Of a stretch of DNA of 36,227 nucleotides, positions 1 through 8,704 are shown piece after piece (within the stretch, counting starts at the first letter, position 1; each line of letters opens with the position of its first letter). Position numbers and translations under genes: made by a program. Source of the stretch: Methanobacteriota archaeon (lineage in GTDB: Archaea > Thermoplasmatota > E2 > JACPAO01); NCBI GenBank assembly GCA_016180755.1, contig JACPAO010000069.1, positions 1 through 36,227 on the forward strand, written 5' to 3'. The notes under the pieces were generated by a model that searched no databases, was not told the DNA's origin, and saw only the letters and a list, made by a program, of their open reading frames with translations.

Positions 1-2784
1 TTTGGCGGAACTAGGGTGCCATTCACCCACTGGGACCATTGCGACCCGATGCAGCTGGCCGCCAGGGGAGGGTTGCTGGTACCCGCGAGCACCGTGAACG
101 TCAGGGGTTGCCCGTCGGGGTCGCCGCCGCTCGTCCACGAGAACCAGCCGCCCGCGGGCGCCGTCGTGGTCCCGTTCACGGGACCCGGCGTGTGGGTCGC
201 ATTGGGGGGCCGGTCGGTCCGGAAACAGATCGGCGTGGGCGACACGCCGGTGTCGGCGGCCAACTGAACCGTCCAACAGTACCGCGTGTCCTGCGCGAGG
301 CCGGTGACGTTGCAGACGGGCTGGCTCGCGGCCGTCGTGAGGCCCGCGCAGACGGTCGCCAGCGTCCCGCCCTCCAACCCGAGTTTGGCGAGGTACTCGA
401 TGTTGTCGCCGTTCGGGTCGCCGCCGACCCATGAGAGTCGCGTTGGCGCCAAGGGTTGCCCAACCGCGTCCGCGGCGGGTGCGCCTCGGGACGGCGGATA
501 GGGTGCGAACGCGGGAAGCGTCGGGGGCGGGGTCGGGATGGACAGGCTCATTCCGGTGATGCGCGCGCCACAACACTTCGACCCCGTCTCGCCCGTGAAC
601 CCGAACCCCGAATAGGTTCGGTCCACGGCGCCTCGGTGCACGAGCGCCAGCACCCCGTCCCAATAGACCGCGACCCGGTTCTCGGTGACCTCGACCCGGA
701 CCCGGTGGGGCGCTTGGGAGACCGTGTTCCAGACGGGGTTGACGTGGGCCTGGGCGAGCACGTTCGTGGCGGTGTCCTTGGTCAAGCGTAGTTGGTAGTA
801 CGAGTCGCCTCGCGTATCAGCGTCGAGGGTCTCGAAGATCAACGCGTAGCCTCGGTGGCCCGCGGCCGTCGACGCGTCGGCGTCTTCCAAAGCGAACTTG
901 TGGCCGGCAGCCGCCGTGTAGCCCATTTCCTTGTAGAAGGTGAACGCGAAGCCTTCCGGCGTGTAGCTCGTGTCGTAGTCGAAGTTCATGACGAACCGTG
1001 GGGCCGAGAGCGTCGAATTGTAGGCGGCCTGGGCGACGAAGTCCCCGTTCCAAGTCGAGGAGGAATCGTAGAGCGCGAGGCCGCCGGCGGGGCAGCATTG
1101 GGCGATGCCTCCCAGGAGCCAGTTGGCGGGGTCGGCGAAACCAGCGTTGACGGTCGAGCCGACGGTCGACACGAGTTTCAAGGTCGAGATGCCGACATAG
1201 GTTCCGCCCCATCCGGCGCCGGATTCGCTTTCCGTCGCCACGAGCAGGGAGTCGACGAAAGCCAACGGGAGGTCGTTGTTGGCCACGGTCTCCGACGCCA
1301 GGATCGTCGGGGCCCAGGGGTCGGCTTCGACGGCCTGGAGCAGCGTTGAGGCCGGGCCCACGTTGATCCTCAGGCTGACCGGTCGACTGGGCATGACGAC
1401 GTCGAAAAGGTCGACGGGCCAGTTGGTGTCGTTGCCCCAGACGAAACCGCTCAGGCGCGGGGGGCCCCAGCCTTGGCCCGGCGTGACCTTGAAGCCGAAG
1501 GCCCGGCGGATGCCTCCCGAATCCTCCGGGTTGGGGTGGGTGCGTTCGTGCCGGTTTCCCAGAACCAATGGGTACACGATCCGGTCCCCCGAGTAGTCGG
1601 TGAGGATGTCGGCCGAGATTTCGAACTGGGCGTCGGGAATCAGATCCGTGATGAGGGTTTCGTCCATGGCGTCGCTTCCCGTCGTCTCGACGCGGATGGT
1701 GGCCTCGGGTGTGAACGAGACGCGGCTTTCCGGTTGGTCGTGGAGGAGTTCCCACAACGACGACCAACGAAGCAAGTAAAGGTCACTGAAATGCGAGGGG
1801 TGAAGGAGGAAGGCGTATGGGGTTTCCTCGACGGGGATGGGTGTGCCGTCCTCGTGTTCGGCGCGAAGCCCCAGGAAACCATGCGACGCCAACCACGTCT
1901 TGTTCAACCGGACCGGTTGTCCCTGCGGGTTCCCGTCCTCCAAACGCAGCAGGAGCCCCCCGCGGCTTTCCGGGCTGCCTTGGCCGAGTTCGACGAGTTG
2001 GACGTGCATGGGCCGATCCAAGAGCCGGACGCTCTTTTGCGAGCCGCGGCCATAGAGGCCGTCGGGCCACTTTTTCAGGTCAAACGGGACGAAGCGGGTC
2101 TCCACGTCTTGGTCAAAGTTGGGGTGGACCTCGAGACGTCGTTCTCCGCCGACGACGGTTTCTTGGAAGGTTCCCGCGACCAGGGCCGGGTCCGTAACCA
2201 TTTCTTCCAGGGCCGCGGCGGGGACGACGACGGGTCGGGGCGAGTCCACGGCGTGCCGGACCACGACCGACGCGCCGGATCGGCGGAGCGTGGTGCCCGG
2301 CGAGGCCGCGCCCAGGACCACCTCCTCCTCGGCGTCGACGGGACCCACTTGCAGCGTGGACGAGGCCTGGTTGTTGGTCTCGTCGCTCTCGGCGACCGTG
2401 GACGCGTCGTCGGCGACGAGGGTGAGGTTCACGAGGCCCGGCCAGGGGCTGAAGGAGAAGTTTACGGGGAACTCGTCCCCGCCCGCGACGGGCGGCACAA
2501 AGGTGCTGGCGACGCGGCTGCGGGTTCCGTCGATCTCGGCGTACAGGACGGCCCACGTGGGTTCCGAGCCGTCGGCTCCCAGGTTCCGGATCAGGCCCCG
2601 GACCGCGGCGACCCCTTCCGGGTCGGCCTCCAACGGGCCCGCCAACTCGGCCCCATAATCGGGGGGGGGGCGGCGACTCGGCGGAGGCTCGCGGGTTCCA
2701 ATCCCAACCCGGCACGACGGGGATTCCGGAGACGACGATGACCACGATTGACGCGTACGCTACTGCTCGCGAAATCGACACCAC
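1..2784 (-). CDS. Large secreted protein (signal peptide, CARDB-like domain, LamG/lectin-like domain, FnIII-like repeats); C-terminus beyond left edge; frame interrupted at a C10 run
   Basis: Read by hand on the minus strand. N-terminus VVSISRAVAYASIVVIVVSGIPVVPGWDWNPRASAESPPPP. After shifting frame at the G10 (+ strand) run at 2661-2670 the frame stays open to position 1: DYGAELAGPLEADPEGVAAVRGLIRNLG...PGLVNLTLVADDASTVAESDETNNQ (CARDB-like), ...FAFTFYKEMGYTAAAGHKFALEDADAS...YYQLRLTKD... (LamG-like), ...ARLSWVGGDPNGDNIEYLAKLG (FnIII-like). Confidence 0.75.
2661..2670. repeat. G10/C10 homopolymer at the apparent frameshift in the secreted protein gene
   Basis: Direct read: ccccataatc gggggggggg cggcgactcg. 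C9 would join the signal-peptide frame to the downstream frame; C10 breaks it. Confidence 0.9.
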
Positions 2785-2888
2785 CCAACCCGACCCCTTG
2801 ACGGGGCCGCACGCTAAACCACGAATTCCCCCCATATGAGGTTAGTGGTGACGTGGTGCGACGATTCGCCACCGCTCGGCTCCTTCTT

Positions 2889-3917
2889 ATGCGGGGTCCC
2901 GTTTTCCGCACGGGTCAGGCGGACTTGGTCGAAGAGGAACGGATCGCCATCATCGGGTCCGGCGGGTTCGGGACCGTGCTCGCGAAGATGCTCGCGGAGC
3001 GCGGCCACACCGTGTACCAGTGGGTCCGCAACCCCGAGCTCGCGCAGACCATGGACAAGACGCGCGTCAACACGAAGTACCTCCCGGGCCACAAGCTCCC
3101 CTTGAACCTCTGGGTGTCGACCGAGCTCAAGAGCGCCCTCGCGGACGCCACGATCGTCGTCGCCGCCGTGCCGTCGTTCGCGATGCGCGAGACGATGCGC
3201 CTCGCCGCCCCGTTCCTCGAGCCCGAGGCCGTCGTCCTCAACGTGGCCAAGGGCATCGAGCACGAGACGTACAAGCGCATGAGCCAGGTCATCCAGGACG
3301 AGGTCCCGGACGGGACCTCCGTGGCGACGCTCTCCGGCCCCAACCTCGCCGAGGAGCTCGCGCGCGGCATGCCCGCGGGCACGATCGTCGCGAGCGAGGA
3401 CAAGCCATGCCTGCCGCGGCTCACGCGCACGTTCTCGACGCCGTTCTTCAAGGTCTACGCGTGGACCGACCTCATCGGCGTCGAGCTCGGCGGCGTCCTC
3501 AAGAACATCACGGCCCTCGCCGCCGGCATCAGCGACGGGTTCGGCTTCGGCAACAACTCGAAGTCGAGCCTCATCACGCTCGGCCTCCAGGAGATGTTCA
3601 CGTTCGGGACCCGCCTCGGCGCGAAGCGCTCCACGTTCTTCGGCCTCGCCGGCCTCGGGGACCTCGTCGCGACCTGCTCGTCGCCCCTTTCAAGGAACCA
3701 CTTCGTCGGGGAGCATCTCGCCAAAGGCGAGACCATGGAAGAGATCCAGAAGCGCCTCAACGGCAAGGTCGCCGAGGGCGTGAACGCGACGCGCTTCGTC
3801 CACGAGTACGCGACGCGGGAGAAGATCACGCTCCCCCTCACGCGCGAGATGCACCACATCCTCTACGGCGGGAAGCCCGCGAAGAAGGCCATCGTGGACC
3901 TCCTGGAGTCCGTTTAG
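2889..3917 (+). CDS. gpsA: NAD(P)-dependent glycerol-3-phosphate dehydrogenase (GpsA family)
   Basis: ORF 2853..3917 (start uncertain): IAIIGSGGFGTVLAKMLAERGHTVYQWVRN Rossmann motif, VVAAVPSFAMRE, NVAKGIE, LSGPNLAEELARG, VELGGVLKNITALAAGISDGFGFGNNSKSSLITLGLQEM, GLAGLGDLVATCSSPLSRN. Confidence 0.93.
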   Translation: MRGPVFRTGQADLVEEERIAIIGSGGFGTVLAKMLAERGHTVYQWVRNPELAQTMDKTRVNTKYLPGHKLPLNLWVSTELKSALADATIVVAAVPSFAMRETMRLAAPFLEPEAVVLNVAKGIEHETYKRMSQVIQDEVPDGTSVATLSGPNLAEELARGMPAGTIVASEDKPCLPRLTRTFSTPFFKVYAWTDLIGVELGGVLKNITALAAGISDGFGFGNNSKSSLITLGLQEMFTFGTRLGAKRSTFFGLAGLGDLVATCSSPLSRNHFVGEHLAKGETMEEIQKRLNGKVAEGVNATRFVHEYATREKITLPLTREMHHILYGGKPAKKAIVDLLESV

Positions 3918-3979
3918 GCCGACGCTTCAACGGGTTCGCGAATGGGTTAATACGTCGGGGGCGCAGTTCGTGGGTTCCG

Positions 3980-4912
3980 ATGCGGCACGTGTGGTTGGCG
4001 TTGGCAGGGCTGGTGCTCTTGGCGCCCAGTGCTTTGGCGCAGGCGAGCCCTCCGCGTGTCGACTTCGAAGGCGCTTCTCGGGAGACGCCGTTGCGGCCCG
4101 AGACGGAGTTCGTCGAGTTCACGCTCAAGGCCCGCGTGGGCTGCACTCAAGCCGACTACTCCTACCAGGCTACAACGGTCGTCCGGTTCGAGGTCGTCAC
4201 GAACGCGTCGAGCGTCGTCGTCCAGCCCGGCGTGGAACCCGCGACGCGAACGCTGACCTTTTCGCCGTCCGAATGCACGTCGAGCCCCGACTTCGTAAAG
4301 GAAGCCACGACCCACTTCACGGCTACGTTGAGCCGCGACGCGCCCGCCTTCGAGGTGCAACGCGTACAGGTCCTCGTGCACGTCGAGAAGCCCGACCTGC
4401 CTCAAGGGAGGAAGGTCTACGGCCCCTATTCGGCGAACGTCTCGTTCTTTGCCGACTACATCGCCTTGACCAGCATCACTCCCGCCACGTACTTCCAGAA
4501 AGCCGGCGAGAACGACAAAGTCGTGTTCCCCTTCGACATGATGAACCTAGGCAACGGGAACTCACGGGTCCGCACCGAGGTCATCCCCCTCGGCCGGAAC
4601 AGGCTGGACTCGATCATTCCGCCGGCCGAGACCCGCCTCGAGTCCAAGGCCGCTCGCGGCACGAGCGCCCTGTTCAAGTTGACCTCCCGCATCGAAGCCA
4701 CGACGCCGAGCGCGGCGGGAACGTATTCGTTCCAGGCCAAGTTCGTGACGGTGTTCGAGGGCTCGTCGGAGTTCGAGACCCAGACGGACGAAACGGTGGT
4801 GGTGTTCGTCGTCCAGGTCGGCGAGGGATCGTTCCGCGAAGCCCCCGCCCCGCCAATGGTGCTCGCGTTGGCGGTCCTGGGCGCCATGGTCTTGTGGCGG
4901 CGACGGCCTTAG
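3980..4912 (+). CDS. Exported protein with C-terminal TM segment and basic tail; paralogue of the 26372-27385 PGF-CTERM protein
   Basis: Signal peptide MRHVWLALAGLVLLAPSALAQA; C-term PPMVLALAVLGAMVLWRRRP; shared block YFQKAGENDKVVFPFDMMNLGNGNSRVRTEVIPLGRNRLDSIIPPAETRLES. Confidence 0.85.
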   Translation: MRHVWLALAGLVLLAPSALAQASPPRVDFEGASRETPLRPETEFVEFTLKARVGCTQADYSYQATTVVRFEVVTNASSVVVQPGVEPATRTLTFSPSECTSSPDFVKEATTHFTATLSRDAPAFEVQRVQVLVHVEKPDLPQGRKVYGPYSANVSFFADYIALTSITPATYFQKAGENDKVVFPFDMMNLGNGNSRVRTEVIPLGRNRLDSIIPPAETRLESKAARGTSALFKLTSRIEATTPSAAGTYSFQAKFVTVFEGSSEFETQTDETVVVFVVQVGEGSFREAPAPPMVLALAVLGAMVLWRRRP

Positions 4913-5301
4913 CCTGGAAGTAACGGCACCGCATCCGCACGGAACGGCGCGTTCGGGTCACGGTCGAGGCGTTCGAAATCCTTCGTCGCCGCGTCGCGCC
5001 ACGGCCCCAGCCGAATCCCAGCGAAACTCGTCGGATAGCGTCGCAGTTTCGCAAGCGCCTCGTCGCGCTTGCGCAGGGCCCCGACGCGGTTGCCGTTCCT
5101 CCAATGGTGGTACGCGACCGCGAGGAGGATGAGGCCGTGGAGGAAGTCGCGGCGGGGGTCGGAGGCGGGCTCCTTCTTCTTCTCGTGCTTCACCGCCTTC
5201 CAGGCCTCTTCGAGCTTGTCGTGGCACTCGAAGAACTTGTGCTCGTTCCACAGGCGCACGCCCTCGCGCAGGATCCGCTCGTACTCCTCGTCGGAGATCA
5301 C
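4909..5301 (-). CDS. DUF309 family protein
   Basis: 130 aa: GVRLWNEHKFFECHDKLEEAWK...RDFLHGLILLAVAYHHWRNGNRVGALRKRDEALAKLRRYP, typical of DUF309. Confidence 0.9.
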   Translation of the reverse strand: MISDEEYERILREGVRLWNEHKFFECHDKLEEAWKAVKHEKKKEPASDPRRDFLHGLILLAVAYHHWRNGNRVGALRKRDEALAKLRRYPTSFAGIRLGPWRDAATKDFERLDRDPNAPFRADAVPLLPG

Positions 5302-6335
5302 GCCGGCTCATCCCGCCGCGTGCGGATCCAGCGCGTCTCGCGGATGTCGGGGTCGAACTTGCGGACCCATCCCTCGGCGTTCCCCGCGTTGTTCTCCACT
5401 TCCTGGAGGAACTTCTTGGTCTGGGAGTCCGCCATGTCGGCAAGATGAAGGAGCATGGCCTCGGGCGTCGCGGGCGGCTTCGGCGAACCCCACTCGCCCT
5501 TGCCGTGGTGGCTCAGGACCATGTGAACGAGGTCCTCCTCGAGCCGGGCCGGGAAGGCGTGGCCCTCGACCCGGAGGTCGGCGGCAAGACGCGACACCCA
5601 TTCTGCGCCGATGACGAGGTGCCCCTTGAGCCGCCCCTCGTCCGTCACGGAGATCGTCGTCGCGACCTCGTACTCGCGCAGCTTCCCAAGGTCGTGGATG
5701 GCGGCGCCGAAGATGACGAGGTCGCGGTCGAGCTCGGCGTACCCCGCGCACACGGCCTCGACGACGCGCATGATGCCGCACACGTGCTGCAGGTTCCCGC
5801 CACGGTAGTTGTGGTGCTGCCCGACGGCCGACGTGTGCCACTTGTACTTCTCGGCGACCGCGGCGTCGCCCCAGATCTTCTTGCGAAGGGCCTGGAGGTG
5901 CGGGTTGCGGATGGAGTCAAGGAACCCGTGGAACTCCTCCCAGTACGCATGGACCTGCTCCGCGGAAAGGCTCTTCACGAACTCTTCCGGCCTGAACTCG
6001 TTGGGCCCGAGGACGCGAAGGTCCGCGACCTCGAACTTCGGGCCCCAATCGTCCACCTGGAGCCTCGCGATCTCGACGACCGTGCCCGTGACGAGCTGGG
6101 CCTGGAGGCTCGCGCCCTTCCAGCACGTCGCGTTCGTCTCGCCGAACCGGTCGGTGAGGGTGAGCTTCAGGTACGGGCCCATCTTGCTGCTCGCGATCTC
6201 GGAGCTGCGCACGACGAAGCGGCCCCGGGCGTACGTCCCCGACTTCTGGAGCTGCACCGTCGTCGTCCCCACCACCGCCACGCTCGGGGCTTGGCTCTTG
6301 ATCTGGTTCGCCGGCACGAAGGGGTTCTCGATCAT
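5298..6335 (-). CDS. YhaM-like 3'-5' exoribonuclease (OB fold + HD domain)
   Basis: MIENPFVPANQIKSQ...YLKLTLTDRFGETNATCWKG (OB) then GGNLQHVCGIMRVV...LVIFGAAIHDLGKLREYE...HMVLSHHGKGEWGSPKPPATPEAMLLHLADMADSQ (HD). Confidence 0.88.
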   Translation of the reverse strand: MIENPFVPANQIKSQAPSVAVVGTTTVQLQKSGTYARGRFVVRSSEIASSKMGPYLKLTLTDRFGETNATCWKGASLQAQLVTGTVVEIARLQVDDWGPKFEVADLRVLGPNEFRPEEFVKSLSAEQVHAYWEEFHGFLDSIRNPHLQALRKKIWGDAAVAEKYKWHTSAVGQHHNYRGGNLQHVCGIMRVVEAVCAGYAELDRDLVIFGAAIHDLGKLREYEVATTISVTDEGRLKGHLVIGAEWVSRLAADLRVEGHAFPARLEEDLVHMVLSHHGKGEWGSPKPPATPEAMLLHLADMADSQTKKFLQEVENNAGNAEGWVRKFDPDIRETRWIRTRRDEPA

Positions 6336-7042
6336 GCGCTTTTCCACTGCTCCAGGACGCCGCCGAGCTCGGCGATGGATTGGAGCGTCGCGTCGGCCCC
6401 GTGGTCGCCGCCGGAGGCGCGGCCCCCGTACTGCGCCCACGCCGTCTTGAGGCCCGCGTCGCGGGCCCCCTGGACGTCCTTCTCCACCCAGTCCCCCACC
6501 ATGACGACCTCAAAGGGACGCAGGCCGAGCCCTTCGACGGCCATGAGGAACGGCCGGCCATCGGGCTTCTTCACGTTCGAGTCGTGGAACGTGATGACCA
6601 CGTCGAAGAACTCCGCGATGCCTAGCGCCTGGAGGCGCTGCCAACCCTTGAGGCGCGGGGCGTCCGTGACGACGCCCAGCTTGAGGCCGCGACGGGTGAG
6701 CTCGACGAGCGTCCGGCGGACGCCCGGGTACGGGGTGAGGAGGACGTCCTTCGCGCGAAGGTACGACTGGATGCCGGCCGCGAGGATCGCCTCTTGCTTC
6801 GCGATGCCCGCCGAGAGCCGCGACTGGTTGTACTTTCCGAGGAACGAGAGGAACGCGTCGTCGCTCTCGATGCCGTGGTCGAGGTAGTGCTCGAAGAGCC
6901 GCTTCCCAGCCGTCGAGGCGTCGACGCCGAAGTCGGCGCCGGCCCCCATCATCGCGCGCGCCGCCTCCTCGCTCGCAAGCCGCTTCATCCGCATGAAGTC
7001 GACGAGCGTGTTGTCGAGGTCGAAGAGCACGCCCTTGATCAT
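6332..7042 (-). CDS. HAD superfamily hydrolase
   Basis: MIKGVLFDLDNTLVDF...LGVVTDAP...KPDGRPF...VVMVGDWVEKDVQGARDAGLKTAWAQYG: HAD motifs I-IV. Confidence 0.92.
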   Translation of the reverse strand: MIKGVLFDLDNTLVDFMRMKRLASEEAARAMMGAGADFGVDASTAGKRLFEHYLDHGIESDDAFLSFLGKYNQSRLSAGIAKQEAILAAGIQSYLRAKDVLLTPYPGVRRTLVELTRRGLKLGVVTDAPRLKGWQRLQALGIAEFFDVVITFHDSNVKKPDGRPFLMAVEGLGLRPFEVVMVGDWVEKDVQGARDAGLKTAWAQYGGRASGGDHGADATLQSIAELGGVLEQWKSA

Positions 7043-8664
7043 CCGAAGCTCCTCGAGAGGATCTTGATTCCGGTGCCTTCGAACCGTTGGCGGAACGTCG
7101 CGTTCGCCTCGGTGTGGATCGGGATGAGATGCTCGGGCGCGATGCGTTCCACCCACTCCAGGATCTCGGGGCCCGACATGTGCCCGCTCGCGTGGAACCC
7201 CTTCTCGCCGACCATGCGCATCTTGCGCCGCTTGCCGCCCTCGAAGGGCTCCATATGGAACCCGACGACGTCGAGCCCGAAGAAGGTGATCCAGTTGTAG
7301 AGGCGCTCCATGTCGATCTCGGCCTCCTCGCTGTGCGCCTCGCTCGACGAGTAGATGTAGCAGCCGCCGTCGGGTACGATGTCGAGCAGGTGCTTGATGT
7401 CCCAGAAGCTGAAGCAGAGGATGATCTCGGCCTGGCGGCGTCGGACCTCTTCGATGTGGATGACGTGCTTCTCGTATTCGTGGAGGACGAACTTCTCCCA
7501 ACCCGAGGGCTCCGTGCTCGCCGGCGGGTCGAGAACGAGCATCTCGTCCGACGGCACCGGGACCGTCGGGTCGGCCGTGTTCATCGCGTGAAGAAGGTAC
7601 GCGTCCTTGGGCACGATCACGAGGCGCCGCTTCGTCTTCCTGGCGATGTCGAGGAAGGCAAGGAGCCGCTCGATGTTTCGGGGCCCGAAGTCGGCGATGA
7701 CGAGCTTCCCGGCGTACCGTTCCGTGACCGCGAGCGAGTTCGCCGCCACGTCCGCTTCCGTCGTCGGCGAGGCGAAACCGTCGCCTTCCTTCGGGACGGC
7801 CCGGACCTGCGTTCCCTCCATGAGGAGGATCCACGGCCTTCGGCGCGCAAGCGAGTTGAGGAAGGCCCGGCTCTCCGCGGCGTGGATCCCTGTGGCGCGG
7901 ATGTCACCCGAGTACACCAGGGGCCCTTGGGGCGTCTCGATCGTGTACCCGACCGCGCCAAGGACGCTGTGGTCCACGACGTTGAAACGGGCGTGCGGGC
8001 CCCCGTCCGACGGCTGGAGCATCCGTACGGCGCCCGCGTGCAGCTCGCGCGGCGGCGACTTGGACTTCGAAAGATGCGGACGCGACGGCGCCTCCGCCCA
8101 GAAACGGTTGAACCCGTCCGAACCGTTCCCGTCGGTGAGGAACAGGTCGCGGCCCGCGAACGGTTTCTTATCGTCCGAGCGGAAGACCGTCTGGTTGGCG
8201 ACCACGTCCTCCTTCATCGGGCTCGAATAGACGCTCTGCTGGAAGATGTTCGAGGGGGAGTAGTCCTGCATCGCCTTGAGGATCGCCGCGCTCATGCGCG
8301 AGGCGACCATCGGGATCTCCCGGTTCATGAGGCCGATGAGGCCGGCATGGTCGAGGTGCGCGTGCGAGACGTACACGGACGAGACTTTCGTAACCGGAAG
8401 GTCTGAGCCGTTCATGAGCCCCGGCGGGACGACGTCGGGCCGGTACAGGTTCGTGGCGCGCGGGATGAGATCCAGTTTCCAAAGGTCGGCAAGGCCGTAC
8501 GAGACGCGTGGCTTGAGGTACTCCTCGAAGTACCTACCGAACTTTCCGTAGTTGATGCCGAAGTCGAGGAAGACGCCTTCCCCGCCCCAGCCGACGAGGA
8601 TCTTGCTCCCGCCAATCGTGTCCTCGCCATCGAGGACGCGCACGACGACGTCAGAGGACCCCAC
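7039..8664 (-). CDS. MBL-fold / beta-CASP ribonuclease (RNase J-like)
   Basis: VYVSHAHLDHAGLIG (HxHxDH), GPLVYSGDIRATG, FHASGHMSGPEILEWVERIAPEHLIPIHTEANATF. Confidence 0.88.
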   Translation of the reverse strand: MGSSDVVVRVLDGEDTIGGSKILVGWGGEGVFLDFGINYGKFGRYFEEYLKPRVSYGLADLWKLDLIPRATNLYRPDVVPPGLMNGSDLPVTKVSSVYVSHAHLDHAGLIGLMNREIPMVASRMSAAILKAMQDYSPSNIFQQSVYSSPMKEDVVANQTVFRSDDKKPFAGRDLFLTDGNGSDGFNRFWAEAPSRPHLSKSKSPPRELHAGAVRMLQPSDGGPHARFNVVDHSVLGAVGYTIETPQGPLVYSGDIRATGIHAAESRAFLNSLARRRPWILLMEGTQVRAVPKEGDGFASPTTEADVAANSLAVTERYAGKLVIADFGPRNIERLLAFLDIARKTKRRLVIVPKDAYLLHAMNTADPTVPVPSDEMLVLDPPASTEPSGWEKFVLHEYEKHVIHIEEVRRRQAEIILCFSFWDIKHLLDIVPDGGCYIYSSSEAHSEEAEIDMERLYNWITFFGLDVVGFHMEPFEGGKRRKMRMVGEKGFHASGHMSGPEILEWVERIAPEHLIPIHTEANATFRQRFEGTGIKILSRSFG

Positions 8665-8704
8665 GGGGCTCGCAAGGCGGCGGCGGGTCTTAAGGCGTTG
8701 CGCC

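Noticed and set aside
5445-6887. Long plus-strand ORF (480 aa) opposite YhaM/HAD genes
   Set aside because: Arg/Pro/Val-rich antisense artefact of high-GC coding DNA; the minus frames carry clear HD and HAD motifs.
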